Origin: M3007 sp964539805
GTDB lineage: Bacteria; Bacteroidota; Bacteroidia; Chitinophagales; Saprospiraceae
Assembly: GCA_964539805.1 (NCBI GenBank)
Contig: CAZIKN010000006.1
Location: 39,093-103,092, forward strand
DNA length: 64,000 nucleotides
Direction: 5' to 3'
Shown piece by piece: positions 24,311-32,910 of this stretch (positions are counted from its first letter, which is position 1; each line of letters opens with the position of its first letter). Both the position numbers and the translations under genes were made by a program. The notes under the pieces are model-generated. The model saw nothing but the letters and a program-made list of their open reading frames with translations, searched no databases and was not told the DNA's origin.

Positions 24311-25549
24311 ATGAGACCCAAGTTTATTCCTGCTTTACCTTATTGCACCTTATTGGCCTTTCTGTTTTTGGGACTGTCCTGCGTAAATACCCAAAAATCG
24401 GCACAACAAGCGTTCGACAACCCACATCCCAACAAACAGGGGAAAAAACTTGCGCGCGACATCAGGAAATCCGCTGTTTTTGCCAGGTCGCATACCGGAT
24501 TCACCCTTTACGACCCACAAAACAATCGTTTGATTTGTGATGTGCTGGGAGACCACTACTTCACGCCTGCTTCCAACACCAAGATACCAACCCTTTATGC
24601 CAGTTTGAAATATTTGCCCGATTCTTTGCCCGGCATACAATACTACAGAACTGCGGAAGGAAATATTGTTATACGCGGAACGGCTGATCCCACCTTTTTG
24701 CATCCCGGCTTTCAGGCATGGCAAGCACCCTTCACGTTTTTACAGGAAAACAAGCATCAGAAGCTGCAATGGTCAAGTCGAAACCAAAAAGATCATACAT
24801 TTGGGGATGGTTGGAACTGGGATGATCTCACGGAGGACTACGCCCCCGCGCGTGCGAGTTTTCCGATGTATGGCAACCTGAAAAAAATCAACGTGGATAA
24901 TAAGCCCGTTTATGTCCCTATCCAAAACGTAGCGCAGCTATGGCCCCATCTTTTGAGGGATACACTTGGGGTTGCACAAAGCATTGATTCCGTGTTGCTT
25001 ACAAGTGATATCATCTGGATGAATATCCGCTCCGCGCCGGTGGATACCCTGCTCCGGCTCATGTTTCAGGAAAGTGACAACATGTTGGCGGAGCATTGTT
25101 TGTGGATGATTGGCGGACAAAAGTTTGATACCATTGGCTGTTCAAATGTGATCAAATTCATGCAGGGTACCCATTTAAAGGATGCTCCCTTTCCCTTTAA
25201 ATGGGTGGATGGGTCGGGCTTGTCAAGGTACAATTTGTTTACGCCGCGCAGCACGGTATGGCTGCTACATAAAATGTGGATGGAATATCCACATGAACGG
25301 ATTTTATCGCTATTCCCGGCAGGAGGCCGTAGTGGCACCATCAAAAACCTGTACAAAGGTGTAAACAACCTGCCATACGTTTTTGCCAAAACCGGCACCT
25401 TGAGCGGTGTGCACTGCTTGAGCGGCTATGTGCGTACGCAAAAGGGCAAGTGGCTGATATTCAGTTTTATGCACAATAATTATTTGGGTGGAAGCACGCC
25501 CTGGAAAATAGAAATGCAGCGAATTTTAGAAAAAATTGCTGCATTTTGA
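24311..25549 (+). CDS. D-alanyl-D-alanine carboxypeptidase (PBP4/DacB type) lipoprotein
   Basis: 412 aa from ATG 24311, which begins a lipoprotein signal (MRPKFIPALPYCTLLAFL...LGLSC). The longer frame from 24101 would overlap etfA and include the palindrome, so it is rejected. Penicillin-binding motifs are all present: SNTK (SxxK, in TPASNTKIPTLYASL), SDN (QESDNMLAEH) and KTG (FAKTGTLSG). These serine enzymes trim or cut peptidoglycan peptides in the periplasm. The protein lacks the large inserted domain of E. coli DacB, as is usual for shorter members. Confidence 0.87.
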   Translation: MRPKFIPALPYCTLLAFLFLGLSCVNTQKSAQQAFDNPHPNKQGKKLARDIRKSAVFARSHTGFTLYDPQNNRLICDVLGDHYFTPASNTKIPTLYASLKYLPDSLPGIQYYRTAEGNIVIRGTADPTFLHPGFQAWQAPFTFLQENKHQKLQWSSRNQKDHTFGDGWNWDDLTEDYAPARASFPMYGNLKKINVDNKPVYVPIQNVAQLWPHLLRDTLGVAQSIDSVLLTSDIIWMNIRSAPVDTLLRLMFQESDNMLAEHCLWMIGGQKFDTIGCSNVIKFMQGTHLKDAPFPFKWVDGSGLSRYNLFTPRSTVWLLHKMWMEYPHERILSLFPAGGRSGTIKNLYKGVNNLPYVFAKTGTLSGVHCLSGYVRTQKGKWLIFSFMHNNYLGGSTPWKIEMQRILEKIAAF

Positions 25550-25628
25550 AGATGAGGAACGGTGATGGTATATAGGGGCAATGCCAACAACCCTTTTTGT
25601 ACCACATCCACATTATAAATCACACAAG

Positions 25629-27212
25629 ATGCACAGATTACTTCTTTTTTTGTTGCTTTTACTGCTTTACGCCCAATCATCAGTTGCCCAATCCAATTAT
25701 GTAAATATTCGAACGTCTTTAAACTACCCCGCAACCGTGTTTACGGGTATCTACCCTACGGATAGTTGCGTTTATATCAAAGGTGTGATGACCGATACAT
25801 TATTTAGGGATGGTGTTTTTTGGGCCAAGACTTCCTTGGATGGAAGTATTCTATCTTTAACCGAAATCGTGGAGACGAAAAAAGCATATAACAGTTGGAC
25901 ACCCAAAATAAAAAAAAACAAAAAGGGAAATTTTGTCTTTGGAGGCACGGCGGATGATGGGATACGAAAAGGGTTTATCATTGAATTGTCACCTGAGGGA
26001 AAAACGCTGAAATATAAAGAATTTGTAAGCCCATTATACCCGACTCATCCATTTATTGCAGTTTCCTCGGTACTACCATTGCCGAACGGCGGTTATGTAG
26101 CGTCGGGCAATCTGACTAATGTTACCCAGGAAAACACTTTGTATGCAAAATTTGATGATGACTTCAACTTGTTGTTCTCCAAGGCATTGGGCACAACAAA
26201 ATTTTATGAAACTGTTCTTTCTACTGCCATAGACAATCAAAATCATATCCTATTGGGTGGTTGGGAGTTTAGGCAGTCTATTGAAAAAAATATAGTATCT
26301 CGAAAAACCATTACCCGATTGGACAGCCTCGGAGAAAACATAACATTCCAATGGAAATGGCCTCAAGCGGATTTTCCCAAGTGGCGGGGCTGGTCAGTCT
26401 ACGAAATGCTTGTAGAACCGGATGGGAGCATCATAGGAGCCTCGGCCATTACGGAGGAAATCTCTTGGAGCAATCCGATGTATGCAGAGTTATGGGAATA
26501 TCCCACTTTATTCAAACTAAATCCGGATTATTCGATGGCATGGGAGACCCGGATTGATTTCCCGCCATATTCCCAAACCGGGGAAAACGTCCGGGTGGTA
26601 AAAGCAAATGATGACAAAGGTTATGTAGTTGCTGGTACATTGGACAGGGTAGAAAAACTAAATGCCCAAGGGGAAATTGTAAATCCTTACAAAATCTTCG
26701 GGCTTATCAGTAAAGTCGGCAACGATGGCAAAATAACATGGGCACGTTATTTGTCTTTTTTTACAGATACTACAAGTGAATATCACCATAAGGTTCACGA
26801 TTTTGCTGCTGCTCCTGGCGGCGGCTACTGGCTTTGCGGTGAGGTTACACGTAGCCTGCCCAACGAACCCCTCCAACAGGGCTGGCTCGTCCGCGTGGAC
26901 GACTACGGCTGCCTCAGTCCCGGCTGTCACTTGGTGGGCACGGAGGATACGCCTACTTTGGAGGACAATATCACCGTGTATCCCAATCCGGCCTCCGAGT
27001 ACATCGTGGTGCATCATGCGGGCCATGAGTTTTTAAAAGGCCGCTTCCGAATTGTGGATATGCAGGGCCGCACAGTTCAGGACTGGGCCGCCGTGGTAAA
27101 TGATATGAGTACAGTGTTTGATGTAAGCCATTATCCGTCAGGGAATTATGTGCTACAATACAGCGAAGGCGGGCAGATGTTGGTGGCGCGGCAGTTTGCG
27201 GTGAGCAGGTGA
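25629..27212 (+). CDS. Secreted propeller-like protein with T9SS sorting tail
   Basis: 527 aa from ATG 25629 (signal peptide MHRLLLFLLLLLLYAQSSVA). The body shows repeating units of the form PNGGYVASGNLTN, NHILLGGWEF, DKGYVVAGTLDRV, GGGYWLCGEVTR, each followed by text such as RLDSLGEN or VRVDDYG; this is a beta-propeller-like repeat common in Bacteroidota exported proteins. The last 80 residues are a type A T9SS tail (NITVYPNPASEYIVV, SGNYVLQYSEGGQML). The tail is cut on export and the protein is anchored to or released from the surface. No enzyme motif. The same propeller style recurs in the giant protein at 59151. Confidence 0.82.
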   Translation: MHRLLLFLLLLLLYAQSSVAQSNYVNIRTSLNYPATVFTGIYPTDSCVYIKGVMTDTLFRDGVFWAKTSLDGSILSLTEIVETKKAYNSWTPKIKKNKKGNFVFGGTADDGIRKGFIIELSPEGKTLKYKEFVSPLYPTHPFIAVSSVLPLPNGGYVASGNLTNVTQENTLYAKFDDDFNLLFSKALGTTKFYETVLSTAIDNQNHILLGGWEFRQSIEKNIVSRKTITRLDSLGENITFQWKWPQADFPKWRGWSVYEMLVEPDGSIIGASAITEEISWSNPMYAELWEYPTLFKLNPDYSMAWETRIDFPPYSQTGENVRVVKANDDKGYVVAGTLDRVEKLNAQGEIVNPYKIFGLISKVGNDGKITWARYLSFFTDTTSEYHHKVHDFAAAPGGGYWLCGEVTRSLPNEPLQQGWLVRVDDYGCLSPGCHLVGTEDTPTLEDNITVYPNPASEYIVVHHAGHEFLKGRFRIVDMQGRTVQDWAAVVNDMSTVFDVSHYPSGNYVLQYSEGGQMLVARQFAVSR

Positions 27213-27365
27213 TTTTAAATGTTGATTGGCCAGCTCTGGCCCAAAGAATACCCGCATAAAACGCAAAAGATATTGCCTGTCAGGCTGTCTTTGACGGGTC
27301 AACAGTGGGGCCACAATTAACCCGGCTTGTACACATGTCTTCACTTTGTTCCGACTGAGGACACC

Positions 27366-28379
27366 TCAAAACAACATGCCTTGTTGTGTTGGCGGCACTA
27401 CCCCTATATGCCTATATGCTTTTTCCGTGGCAATGCGCCCGCGCGGCGTGCGTTGCAGGTAGCCCTCCATAATCAGAAAAGGCTCATGTACTTCTTCAAT
27501 GGTACCAGCTTCCTCCCCAACGGCTGTGCCAATGGTGGTTAGCCCAACCGGCCCACCTTTGAACTTGTGCACAATGGTGTTCAGGATTCGAATATCCATT
27601 TCATCAAGACCTGATTCATCTACATCCAAAGCGCTCAGGCCGTAGCGGGCAATTTCCTGATTTACTTCTCCATTACCTTTAATCTGGGCAAAATCACGGA
27701 TACGGCGGAGCAGTGCATTGGCAATACGTGGCGTGCCCCGGCTTCGCCGGGCTATTTCATACGCCCCGTCATCCGTTATTGGAATATTCAGGATGGCGGC
27801 TGATCTTTTTAAAATCGTTTCTAAGGTGTGCACATCATAATAGTCCAGATGGCAATTTATGCCAAAACGCGCCCTTAAAGGCGATGTGAGCAGCCCCATA
27901 CGGGTAGTAGCGCCCACTAAGGTAAAAGGGTTGAGGGTAATTTGAATACTGCGCGCATTTGGCCCGGAGTCAATCATGATATCAATCCGATAGTCCTCCA
28001 TGGCTGAATACAGGTATTCCTCCACAACGGTGTTCAGGCGATGGATCTCATCAATAAACAGCACGTCGCCGGGATCCAGATTGGTCAGCAGGCCAGCCAG
28101 GTCGCCCGGTTTTTCCAGTACTGGGCCAGAAGTCATTTTCATGCTTGCTCCCAGTTCAGCGGCTACAATATGTGACAGGGTCGTTTTGCCAAGTCCAGGA
28201 GGGCCATGAAGCAGAACATGGTCCAGGGCTTCTCCGCGTTGTTTGGCGGCCTGGATAAAAACCGTTAGATTATCTACGATTTTGCGCTGCCCGCGAAAGT
28301 CATCCAATAGTTTTGGGCGGAGTGCTTTTTCAACCAATTGTTCTTCGCCGCTGGCGGGATCATTTGCCAAGTTTTTCAT
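27366..28379 (-). CDS. ruvB: Holliday junction branch-migration helicase RuvB
   Basis: 337 aa from the ATG at 28379 (MKNLANDPASGEEQ). A longer frame to 28388 overlaps the -7 box at 28386-28393 and would start ahead of the expected transcript. Motifs: LRPKLLDDFRGQRKIVDNL, Walker A HGPPGLGKTTL, Walker B VLFIDEIHRL, GATTRMGLLTSPLRARFG, and C-terminal winged helix ending GRIATEKAYRHIG. RuvB drives branch migration with RuvA and RuvC, neither of which is in the window. Downstream member of a minus-strand cluster (purQ, LRR, peptidase, ruvB) but with its own promoter candidate. Confidence 0.96.
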   Translation of the reverse strand: MKNLANDPASGEEQLVEKALRPKLLDDFRGQRKIVDNLTVFIQAAKQRGEALDHVLLHGPPGLGKTTLSHIVAAELGASMKMTSGPVLEKPGDLAGLLTNLDPGDVLFIDEIHRLNTVVEEYLYSAMEDYRIDIMIDSGPNARSIQITLNPFTLVGATTRMGLLTSPLRARFGINCHLDYYDVHTLETILKRSAAILNIPITDDGAYEIARRSRGTPRIANALLRRIRDFAQIKGNGEVNQEIARYGLSALDVDESGLDEMDIRILNTIVHKFKGGPVGLTTIGTAVGEEAGTIEEVHEPFLIMEGYLQRTPRGRIATEKAYRHIGVVPPTQQGMLF

Positions 28380-28385
28380 AATGCA

Positions 28386-28393
28386 CAAAAGTA
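28386..28393 (-). promoter_or_regulatory. Candidate -7 element TACTTTTG of ruvB
   Basis: Plus-strand CAAAAGTA. The predicted transcript would start almost at the ATG 28379, giving a near-leaderless mRNA. Confidence 0.45.
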
Positions 28394-28400
28394 ATTCAAA

Positions 28401-29615
28401 TCATCCAATCTGTACCTTCCGACCGGGCAGGCGATGAAATTCAGGGTTATTGCTGCTAAGCCCATGCCGGGTAATGACCCAAAGTATGGGCACGAGGGGC
28501 CTTGTCTGTGGAATGTCCGCAAAACCATCCGTAAAATAGATCATGCCATCCGGCCTTTCCTTGTTGGCTGTTTTGATAGGCTCTTCATAGTTGGTGCCGC
28601 CCCTGCCATGAACAAACTGAGGCATTTTTCCTTTATAGGCGTATCGCTGCGCAATTTGGGTATCACATTCCAGGATTTCCACCTCCGTACCTGCCCGCCA
28701 AATGTGAAAAATTTCCCTAAAAAACGATTCTATATCCTCTTTACCTACGCTTCCGGAGCTGTCTATGGCCACATAAATTCGTTGTAAACGTTTGATTTTC
28801 AGGCCTGGTGTAGTGCCATAGCGTTTGCTGGGGCGCTGTATGGTATTTCGCATACGGGTTTTGCCCGAACTTCCTACAAAGAGGCGGAGTGCTGCCTTCC
28901 AATCCAACTGTGCTGTGTTGTTTTGTGTTAGTTGGGCCAACAATTCACGGATTTGACCGGGCAGATGCCCCCATTGATGGGAGGCCGTGCGCTGCATGGC
29001 AGTCCTCATCAGGCTATCCACGTGGTTCTCGGTCACCTGATTCTCCATTTCTGACTTGTGCTGTATTTCCTGCCAAGGTTGATGCCGCTCCAGTCCATTG
29101 CTGTTTTGTCCTATTTGGGATAGTTTTTCATGGGATTGTCCCTGTTCGTTTTCGGCTCCTTTGGGGCCAAGTTGCAGGTTTTCTATTTTTTTGTAGTAGT
29201 AATACCAGCTTTGTCCGGGTTCCAGGTGAAGGTCGGGAAATGATTCCAGAAAAATGGAGTCCTCTGGAAGGTGATCTCTTGCAATGTACTGGTTTACAAC
29301 GAGATCAAAGGCTATATTGAGCAGACGGGAGTCAAGGAAAGGCTCGCGAACAAAAATATGCTTGAAGACGATATGCAGGATTTCGTGTTTTAATATGCCG
29401 ATTCGGTATTTAGGGTTTTGGAGTTCATTTTGCCAAAAGTCTGCATTGACATACAAACTCAAGGACTGATTGGGGCTAGCCCCAATGGCAAGTGTTTCCA
29501 CTTCATGCCCCTTGTTTACAATCTGCTTATTGAGGCTTCCCGCCAAATGGGCATAAAAAGGCTCTGTGAGCAAAAGTTGAATGGTAGTTTGACTCAGTTC
29601 TTCTAAAATGCTCAT
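28401..29615 (-). CDS. HExxH metallopeptidase with VWA-like domain (DUF2201/COG3864 type)
   Basis: 404 aa. N-terminal part has the zinc motif HEILHIVFKHIF at about residue 79, placed after YRIGILKHE. The C-terminal 130 residues form a VWA-like domain: the MIDAS-type line AIDSSGSVGKEDIE, then GRGGTNYEEP and YFTDGFADIP. This is the architecture of the predicted metal-dependent peptidases of COG3864, which normally sit next to a MoxR-type AAA ATPase that remodels a partner. No such ATPase gene is adjacent; instead an LRR protein gene overlaps its start by 4 bp. A Gln/Glu-rich middle section (about 150-200) is a likely flexible linker. Confidence 0.83.
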   Translation of the reverse strand: MSILEELSQTTIQLLLTEPFYAHLAGSLNKQIVNKGHEVETLAIGASPNQSLSLYVNADFWQNELQNPKYRIGILKHEILHIVFKHIFVREPFLDSRLLNIAFDLVVNQYIARDHLPEDSIFLESFPDLHLEPGQSWYYYYKKIENLQLGPKGAENEQGQSHEKLSQIGQNSNGLERHQPWQEIQHKSEMENQVTENHVDSLMRTAMQRTASHQWGHLPGQIRELLAQLTQNNTAQLDWKAALRLFVGSSGKTRMRNTIQRPSKRYGTTPGLKIKRLQRIYVAIDSSGSVGKEDIESFFREIFHIWRAGTEVEILECDTQIAQRYAYKGKMPQFVHGRGGTNYEEPIKTANKERPDGMIYFTDGFADIPQTRPLVPILWVITRHGLSSNNPEFHRLPGRKVQIG

Positions 29616-30613
29616 CGTCCTTCTATGTGATAGCGCTGTAATTTGGGTAAACGTTCGGGATAAAACTCTATGCGTCGAAATGGGTTGCCTATCATTGTAA
29701 TTTCCTGCAAATCAGTTAATTTTGACATAAAATGAGGCACTTCCGACAATTGGTTATAACGAAGATCAATAAAGGAAAGTTGTTGGGATGCGCCTAAAAA
29801 GCCCACGTCATCCAAAAGGCAACGGTTCAGTACTACTTCTTTCAAATTAGGGAAAGGGCCCAGGTTGGGGCTGCCCGTAAATGGATAACTGTCAATGGTC
29901 AGGGACTCCAGCAATGGGGCTCCGAAGGGGCCTCCTTCGGGTATTTGCATAGGGTGCCTTGGCCTGATATTGCGCCGTTTGATACTGAATTTTTTCAGAT
30001 TGGGCAGGTCAAAGACCTCTACAGGGAAAAGTTCCAGTTTCACATCTTCAATGCGCAGGGCTTCAATGGGCAATTGTTTGAGTAAAGGGATGCTGGAAGC
30101 CACATCAAAGTTGCGGTGGGCCGGAAGATCCAGAGAACGGACGAAATCAAGCGTAGTTATGGCAGCTGTGAGCTGATTACCTTTATATTGTGAAAGGTCC
30201 AGATCTTGCAACAGGCTCTGTCGGTAGGCTGGGCGCACTTCTGTGCTTCTGTGCCAGGTGCACATTCGGAAGGCTAAAATAAAGTCGAAAATATCTATTT
30301 CTCCCGGTTCAAATTTTCCGATATACTCGGCCTCATTAAAATAATATCCCCGGGACTCGCGTAGTCTTTCGGCCTGTTTGCAGGTTTCCTGGCTACAGAA
30401 TCTTTCCATCAATTGCATGGCTTTTCTGCTCACTTCCGGGGCATTATGGTTGGTGGCTATTCCGAAAAGATAACCTTTTAACCTTGGGTTGGCCCCACCT
30501 CCAGAGATCAGCTCGAGCAATAGCATTGCATTGTCTGTCCCTTCATCACGGAGCAGGCGGGTAATCTGTGCCGTAAGATTACCGGTAGAGTCGTGTGCTA
30601 AGTATGAATCCAT
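29612..30613 (-). CDS. Leucine-rich repeat protein
   Basis: 333 aa, no signal peptide. Residues 1-150 are helical and contain SGGGANPRLKGYLFGIATNH and a Cys/Arg-rich region (FCSQETCKQAERLRESRGYY); from about 150 to the end come degenerate LRRs (LRIEDVKLELFPVEVFDLPN, LKEVVLNRCLLDDVGFL, LSFIDLRYNQLSEVPHFMSK, LQEITMIGNPF). It overlaps the peptidase gene by 4 bp (TGA/ATG), which indicates translational coupling and a shared task, for instance substrate recognition for the peptidase. Family function is not known to me. Confidence 0.75.
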   Translation of the reverse strand: MDSYLAHDSTGNLTAQITRLLRDEGTDNAMLLLELISGGGANPRLKGYLFGIATNHNAPEVSRKAMQLMERFCSQETCKQAERLRESRGYYFNEAEYIGKFEPGEIDIFDFILAFRMCTWHRSTEVRPAYRQSLLQDLDLSQYKGNQLTAAITTLDFVRSLDLPAHRNFDVASSIPLLKQLPIEALRIEDVKLELFPVEVFDLPNLKKFSIKRRNIRPRHPMQIPEGGPFGAPLLESLTIDSYPFTGSPNLGPFPNLKEVVLNRCLLDDVGFLGASQQLSFIDLRYNQLSEVPHFMSKLTDLQEITMIGNPFRRIEFYPERLPKLQRYHIEGR

Positions 30614-30680
30614 GAATGTTATACAACTATGGAACGTCGTTTAACCCAATTGGTTTAATCAAACATTTGTTTGCCTGCGC

Positions 30681-31370
30681 TCAACTGAGCAAAGCTTCAA
30701 AAAGACTGCGGCCATCAGTATTACCCAGTACCATTTCACTGGCACGTTCAGGGTGTGGCATCATTCCGAATACGTTGCGCTTGGCGTTGCATACGCCAGC
30801 AATATTGCGGGCTGCGCCATTGGGGTTTGCCGCATCTGTAATTTTTCCGTCGGCGCCACAGTACCTAAACAGCACCTGATTGTTCTTTTCCAATTCATCC
30901 AAGGTTTGTTCATCAGCAAAATAACGCCCTTCGGCATGGGCAATCGGGATTTTAAGTGGCTTTTTGAGGTCAATACCTCGGGTAATGGGTGACTTTTTAG
31001 TAGTGGGTCTTAGAAATACATTTTTACAAATGAACTGCTGATTGGCGTTGCGCAGCAAAACGCCGGGCAAAAGGCCTGACTCGCACAATATTTGGAATCC
31101 GTTGCATACGCCAAAAACATAACCACCTTTGGCCGCAAAGGCTTTAACCGCCTTCATGATAGGTGAAAACTGGGCAATGGCTCCCGCCCGAACATAGTCG
31201 CCGTAAGAGAAGCCGCCTGGCAACACGATACAGTCACCTTTGCCAAACCCGGGCAATTCAGTGTTCTTATGCCATATTTTTACAACATCCTGGCGCATAA
31301 CATCACCAAGAACATGAACCATATCATCATCACAATTGGAGCCGGGAAATACGATTACGCCAAATTTCAT
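30681..31370 (-). CDS. purQ: Phosphoribosylformylglycinamidine synthase subunit PurQ
   Basis: 229 aa. Opens MKFGVIVFPGSNCDDDMVH and carries LPGGFSYGDYVRAGAIAQFS and the class I glutamine amidotransferase nucleophile in VFGVCNGFQILCESGLLPG; the catalytic His and Glu lie in GMMPHPERA near the C-terminus. It supplies ammonia for FGAM formation in purine synthesis together with PurS and PurL, which are elsewhere. First gene of a minus-strand run; the LRR gene starts 67 bp after its stop. Confidence 0.95.
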   Translation of the reverse strand: MKFGVIVFPGSNCDDDMVHVLGDVMRQDVVKIWHKNTELPGFGKGDCIVLPGGFSYGDYVRAGAIAQFSPIMKAVKAFAAKGGYVFGVCNGFQILCESGLLPGVLLRNANQQFICKNVFLRPTTKKSPITRGIDLKKPLKIPIAHAEGRYFADEQTLDELEKNNQVLFRYCGADGKITDAANPNGAARNIAGVCNAKRNVFGMMPHPERASEMVLGNTDGRSLFEALLS

Positions 31371-31439
31371 TGTTTCTTCTTTTTTAATTCGGGCGCAAAT
31401 ATTGACTGTTTTTGGTAATTATCCTGCATTGCCAGGCTA

Positions 31440-31632
31440 AAAACAAAAAACCGCAATGTTTTTTGTCATTGCGGTTGGTTTTCTTGAGCAAAATATATTG
31501 TACTCAAGAGGGGTGAAGGACCGGGTACAATTACTGCGCCTTACCTTCTATGGTAAAAAACAAACACTCAACTTGTAATAATCGGAAAAAGGGTGAAATT
31601 TAAGACAGGTCGTCTAATTCCCTACAAAGGTA
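31440..31632 (-). ncRNA. Candidate small RNA or purQ leader
   Basis: On the minus strand a TACCTTTG box (plus-strand CAAAGGTA, 31625-31632) is followed by about 170 bp with no good frame, then two hairpins: CTTGAG/CTCAAG (31503-31508 with 31483-31488) and a 10-bp stem AACCGCAATG/CATTGCGGTT (31467-31476 with 31449-31458) that runs into TTTTTTGTTTTT. That is a complete promoter-to-terminator unit. purQ has a second, weaker box nearer its ATG (CAAATATT, 31396-31403), so the unit may be an independent sRNA (a 6S-type RNA is one option) or an attenuating leader. No Rfam family was recognised by eye. Confidence 0.4.
31449..31476 (-). terminator. Strong minus-strand intrinsic terminator upstream of purQ
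   Basis: 10-bp perfect stem with an 8-base loop; the U-rich tail is on the minus strand, so it points toward purQ, not toward the plus-strand regulator gene. Confidence 0.7.
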
Positions 31633-31692
31633 GGTAAGTTTGATAATGTATATGTTTTTTTTAATGGATATTATCGGAAAATAAATTTATTT

Positions 31693-31713
31693 TTTTCCCG
31701 ATTATCGGGAAAA
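31693..31713. promoter_or_regulatory. Perfect 21-bp palindrome, likely operator of the HTH gene
   Basis: TTTTCCCGAT, a central T, and ATCGGGAAAA. A half-site TTATCGGAAAA lies at 31671-31681. The palindrome is 31 bp before the regulator ATG and just upstream of a TATATTGC box (31717-31724), a suitable place for autorepression. Confidence 0.6.
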
Positions 31714-31743
31714 TTGTATATTGCGGCTTTAAATCATACTTTT

Positions 31744-32799
31744 ATGGCAGAAAAGCAATCAGAACTAAAACAGGTACCCAATAAATTTGACATTAGTTTG
31801 CAGCTTGTACAGGCTGTACGGCGATTGCTCCCACGCCAAAAGGATCTCGCAAAGGTTTTGGCGGACCTTTTGCACCTGAGCAATAGTGCTGTGTATCGTA
31901 AAATGAGCGGTGAGGTACCTTTCACCCTTGATGAAACCTCTGTGCTCATGCGCCATTTTAGGATTTCAGTTGATAACATGATTTTGGGTGGTTCAGAGAG
32001 TTCCGGTATGCGTTTCAGGCCTTTGTATGATCCTGTAAAAAGTGCGCTTGATTATTATGAGCGGGCTTTTTTGTCCCTGAAACGCAGCACCCAAATTGGG
32101 GATAAACCCATTATGTATTTGGCATTGACGGAGCTTGCCCCATTTCATTACCTGAATTTTCGGGAGTTGACCGTTTTCCAGACCCTTATTTGGAGTCGTT
32201 TGGGGGCTCGATGGTCTGATATAGAGACTTCTGATTTTCATTTTGAAAATTATGCGGAACAGCCCCAATTTGAACAGATTTCTACCGATTTTTTGGAATG
32301 GTACCTGAAAATACCCAGTGTTGAGTTTATATCAGGCAATATTATTAATACCAATTTAGAGGCATTGTTGCACTATTCCGGGCAAAGCATTTTTGAAGAT
32401 CAAAGAACACCCTTCCTGATTTGTGATCAGTTGGATGCGTATGTCCGGCATATTTTTCACATGGCTAAACACGGTGTAAAATTCAGACTTGGTGCGGAGG
32501 TGAAAAACGAAGGGACTAATGCCCCAATTACATTATTTTACGACCCCATGCCTGCCTATGTTGCCCATATTTTGATCAAATCTGAGCCTTTTTCCACTAT
32601 TTTTTCAACGTTGGATTATCCCAATTTTTTGGTCAGTACTTCACCGAATATGGCCGTGTACATGGATGGCTGGTTCGAACGCATAAAAGAACACTGTTTT
32701 CGCATCAGTGGGGAAGCTGAAATGATCCGCAACCAACTGATGCACCAAATGATAAAAAGGATTGACCTCACCCGGCAACAGATTAAACTGCGACAGTGA
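31744..32799 (+). CDS. Helix-turn-helix regulator with large unknown C-terminal domain
   Basis: 351 aa from ATG 31744; an upstream TTG at 31714 overlaps the palindrome and is rejected. Residues about 13-75 form an XRE-like HTH: LVQAVRRLLPRQKDLAKVLA, HLSNSAVYRKMSGEVPFTLD, ETSVLMRHFRISVDNMIL. The remaining 275 residues, rich in Phe and Tyr, match no domain I know and may bind a ligand or another protein. Single-gene unit between divergent purQ and the downstream nuclease-fold gene, with a palindrome in its promoter that suggests self-control. Confidence 0.7.
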   Translation: MAEKQSELKQVPNKFDISLQLVQAVRRLLPRQKDLAKVLADLLHLSNSAVYRKMSGEVPFTLDETSVLMRHFRISVDNMILGGSESSGMRFRPLYDPVKSALDYYERAFLSLKRSTQIGDKPIMYLALTELAPFHYLNFRELTVFQTLIWSRLGARWSDIETSDFHFENYAEQPQFEQISTDFLEWYLKIPSVEFISGNIINTNLEALLHYSGQSIFEDQRTPFLICDQLDAYVRHIFHMAKHGVKFRLGAEVKNEGTNAPITLFYDPMPAYVAHILIKSEPFSTIFSTLDYPNFLVSTSPNMAVYMDGWFERIKEHCFRISGEAEMIRNQLMHQMIKRIDLTRQQIKLRQ

Positions 32800-32850
32800 G
32801 CAGGAATTGAAATTTTAGGCTTCTTTACCGTGTCAATCGCAAAAGTCTGC

Positions 32851-32858
32851 TATTTTTG
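32851..32858 (+). promoter_or_regulatory. Candidate -7 element TATTTTTG upstream of the EEP-domain gene
   Basis: Exact TAnnTTTG match followed by CCCCTGAAAAGC, 53 bp before ATG 32911. Confidence 0.4.
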
Positions 32859-32910
32859 CCCCTGAAAAGCACCCAAAGGGATGTAAATCCTTGTGCATAA
32901 TATACGGATT

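Noticed and set aside
28889..29320. A 143-codon plus-strand frame opposite the peptidase gene
   Set aside because: Shadow of the minus-strand HExxH/VWA gene; no sensible domain, and the minus gene has clear motifs.
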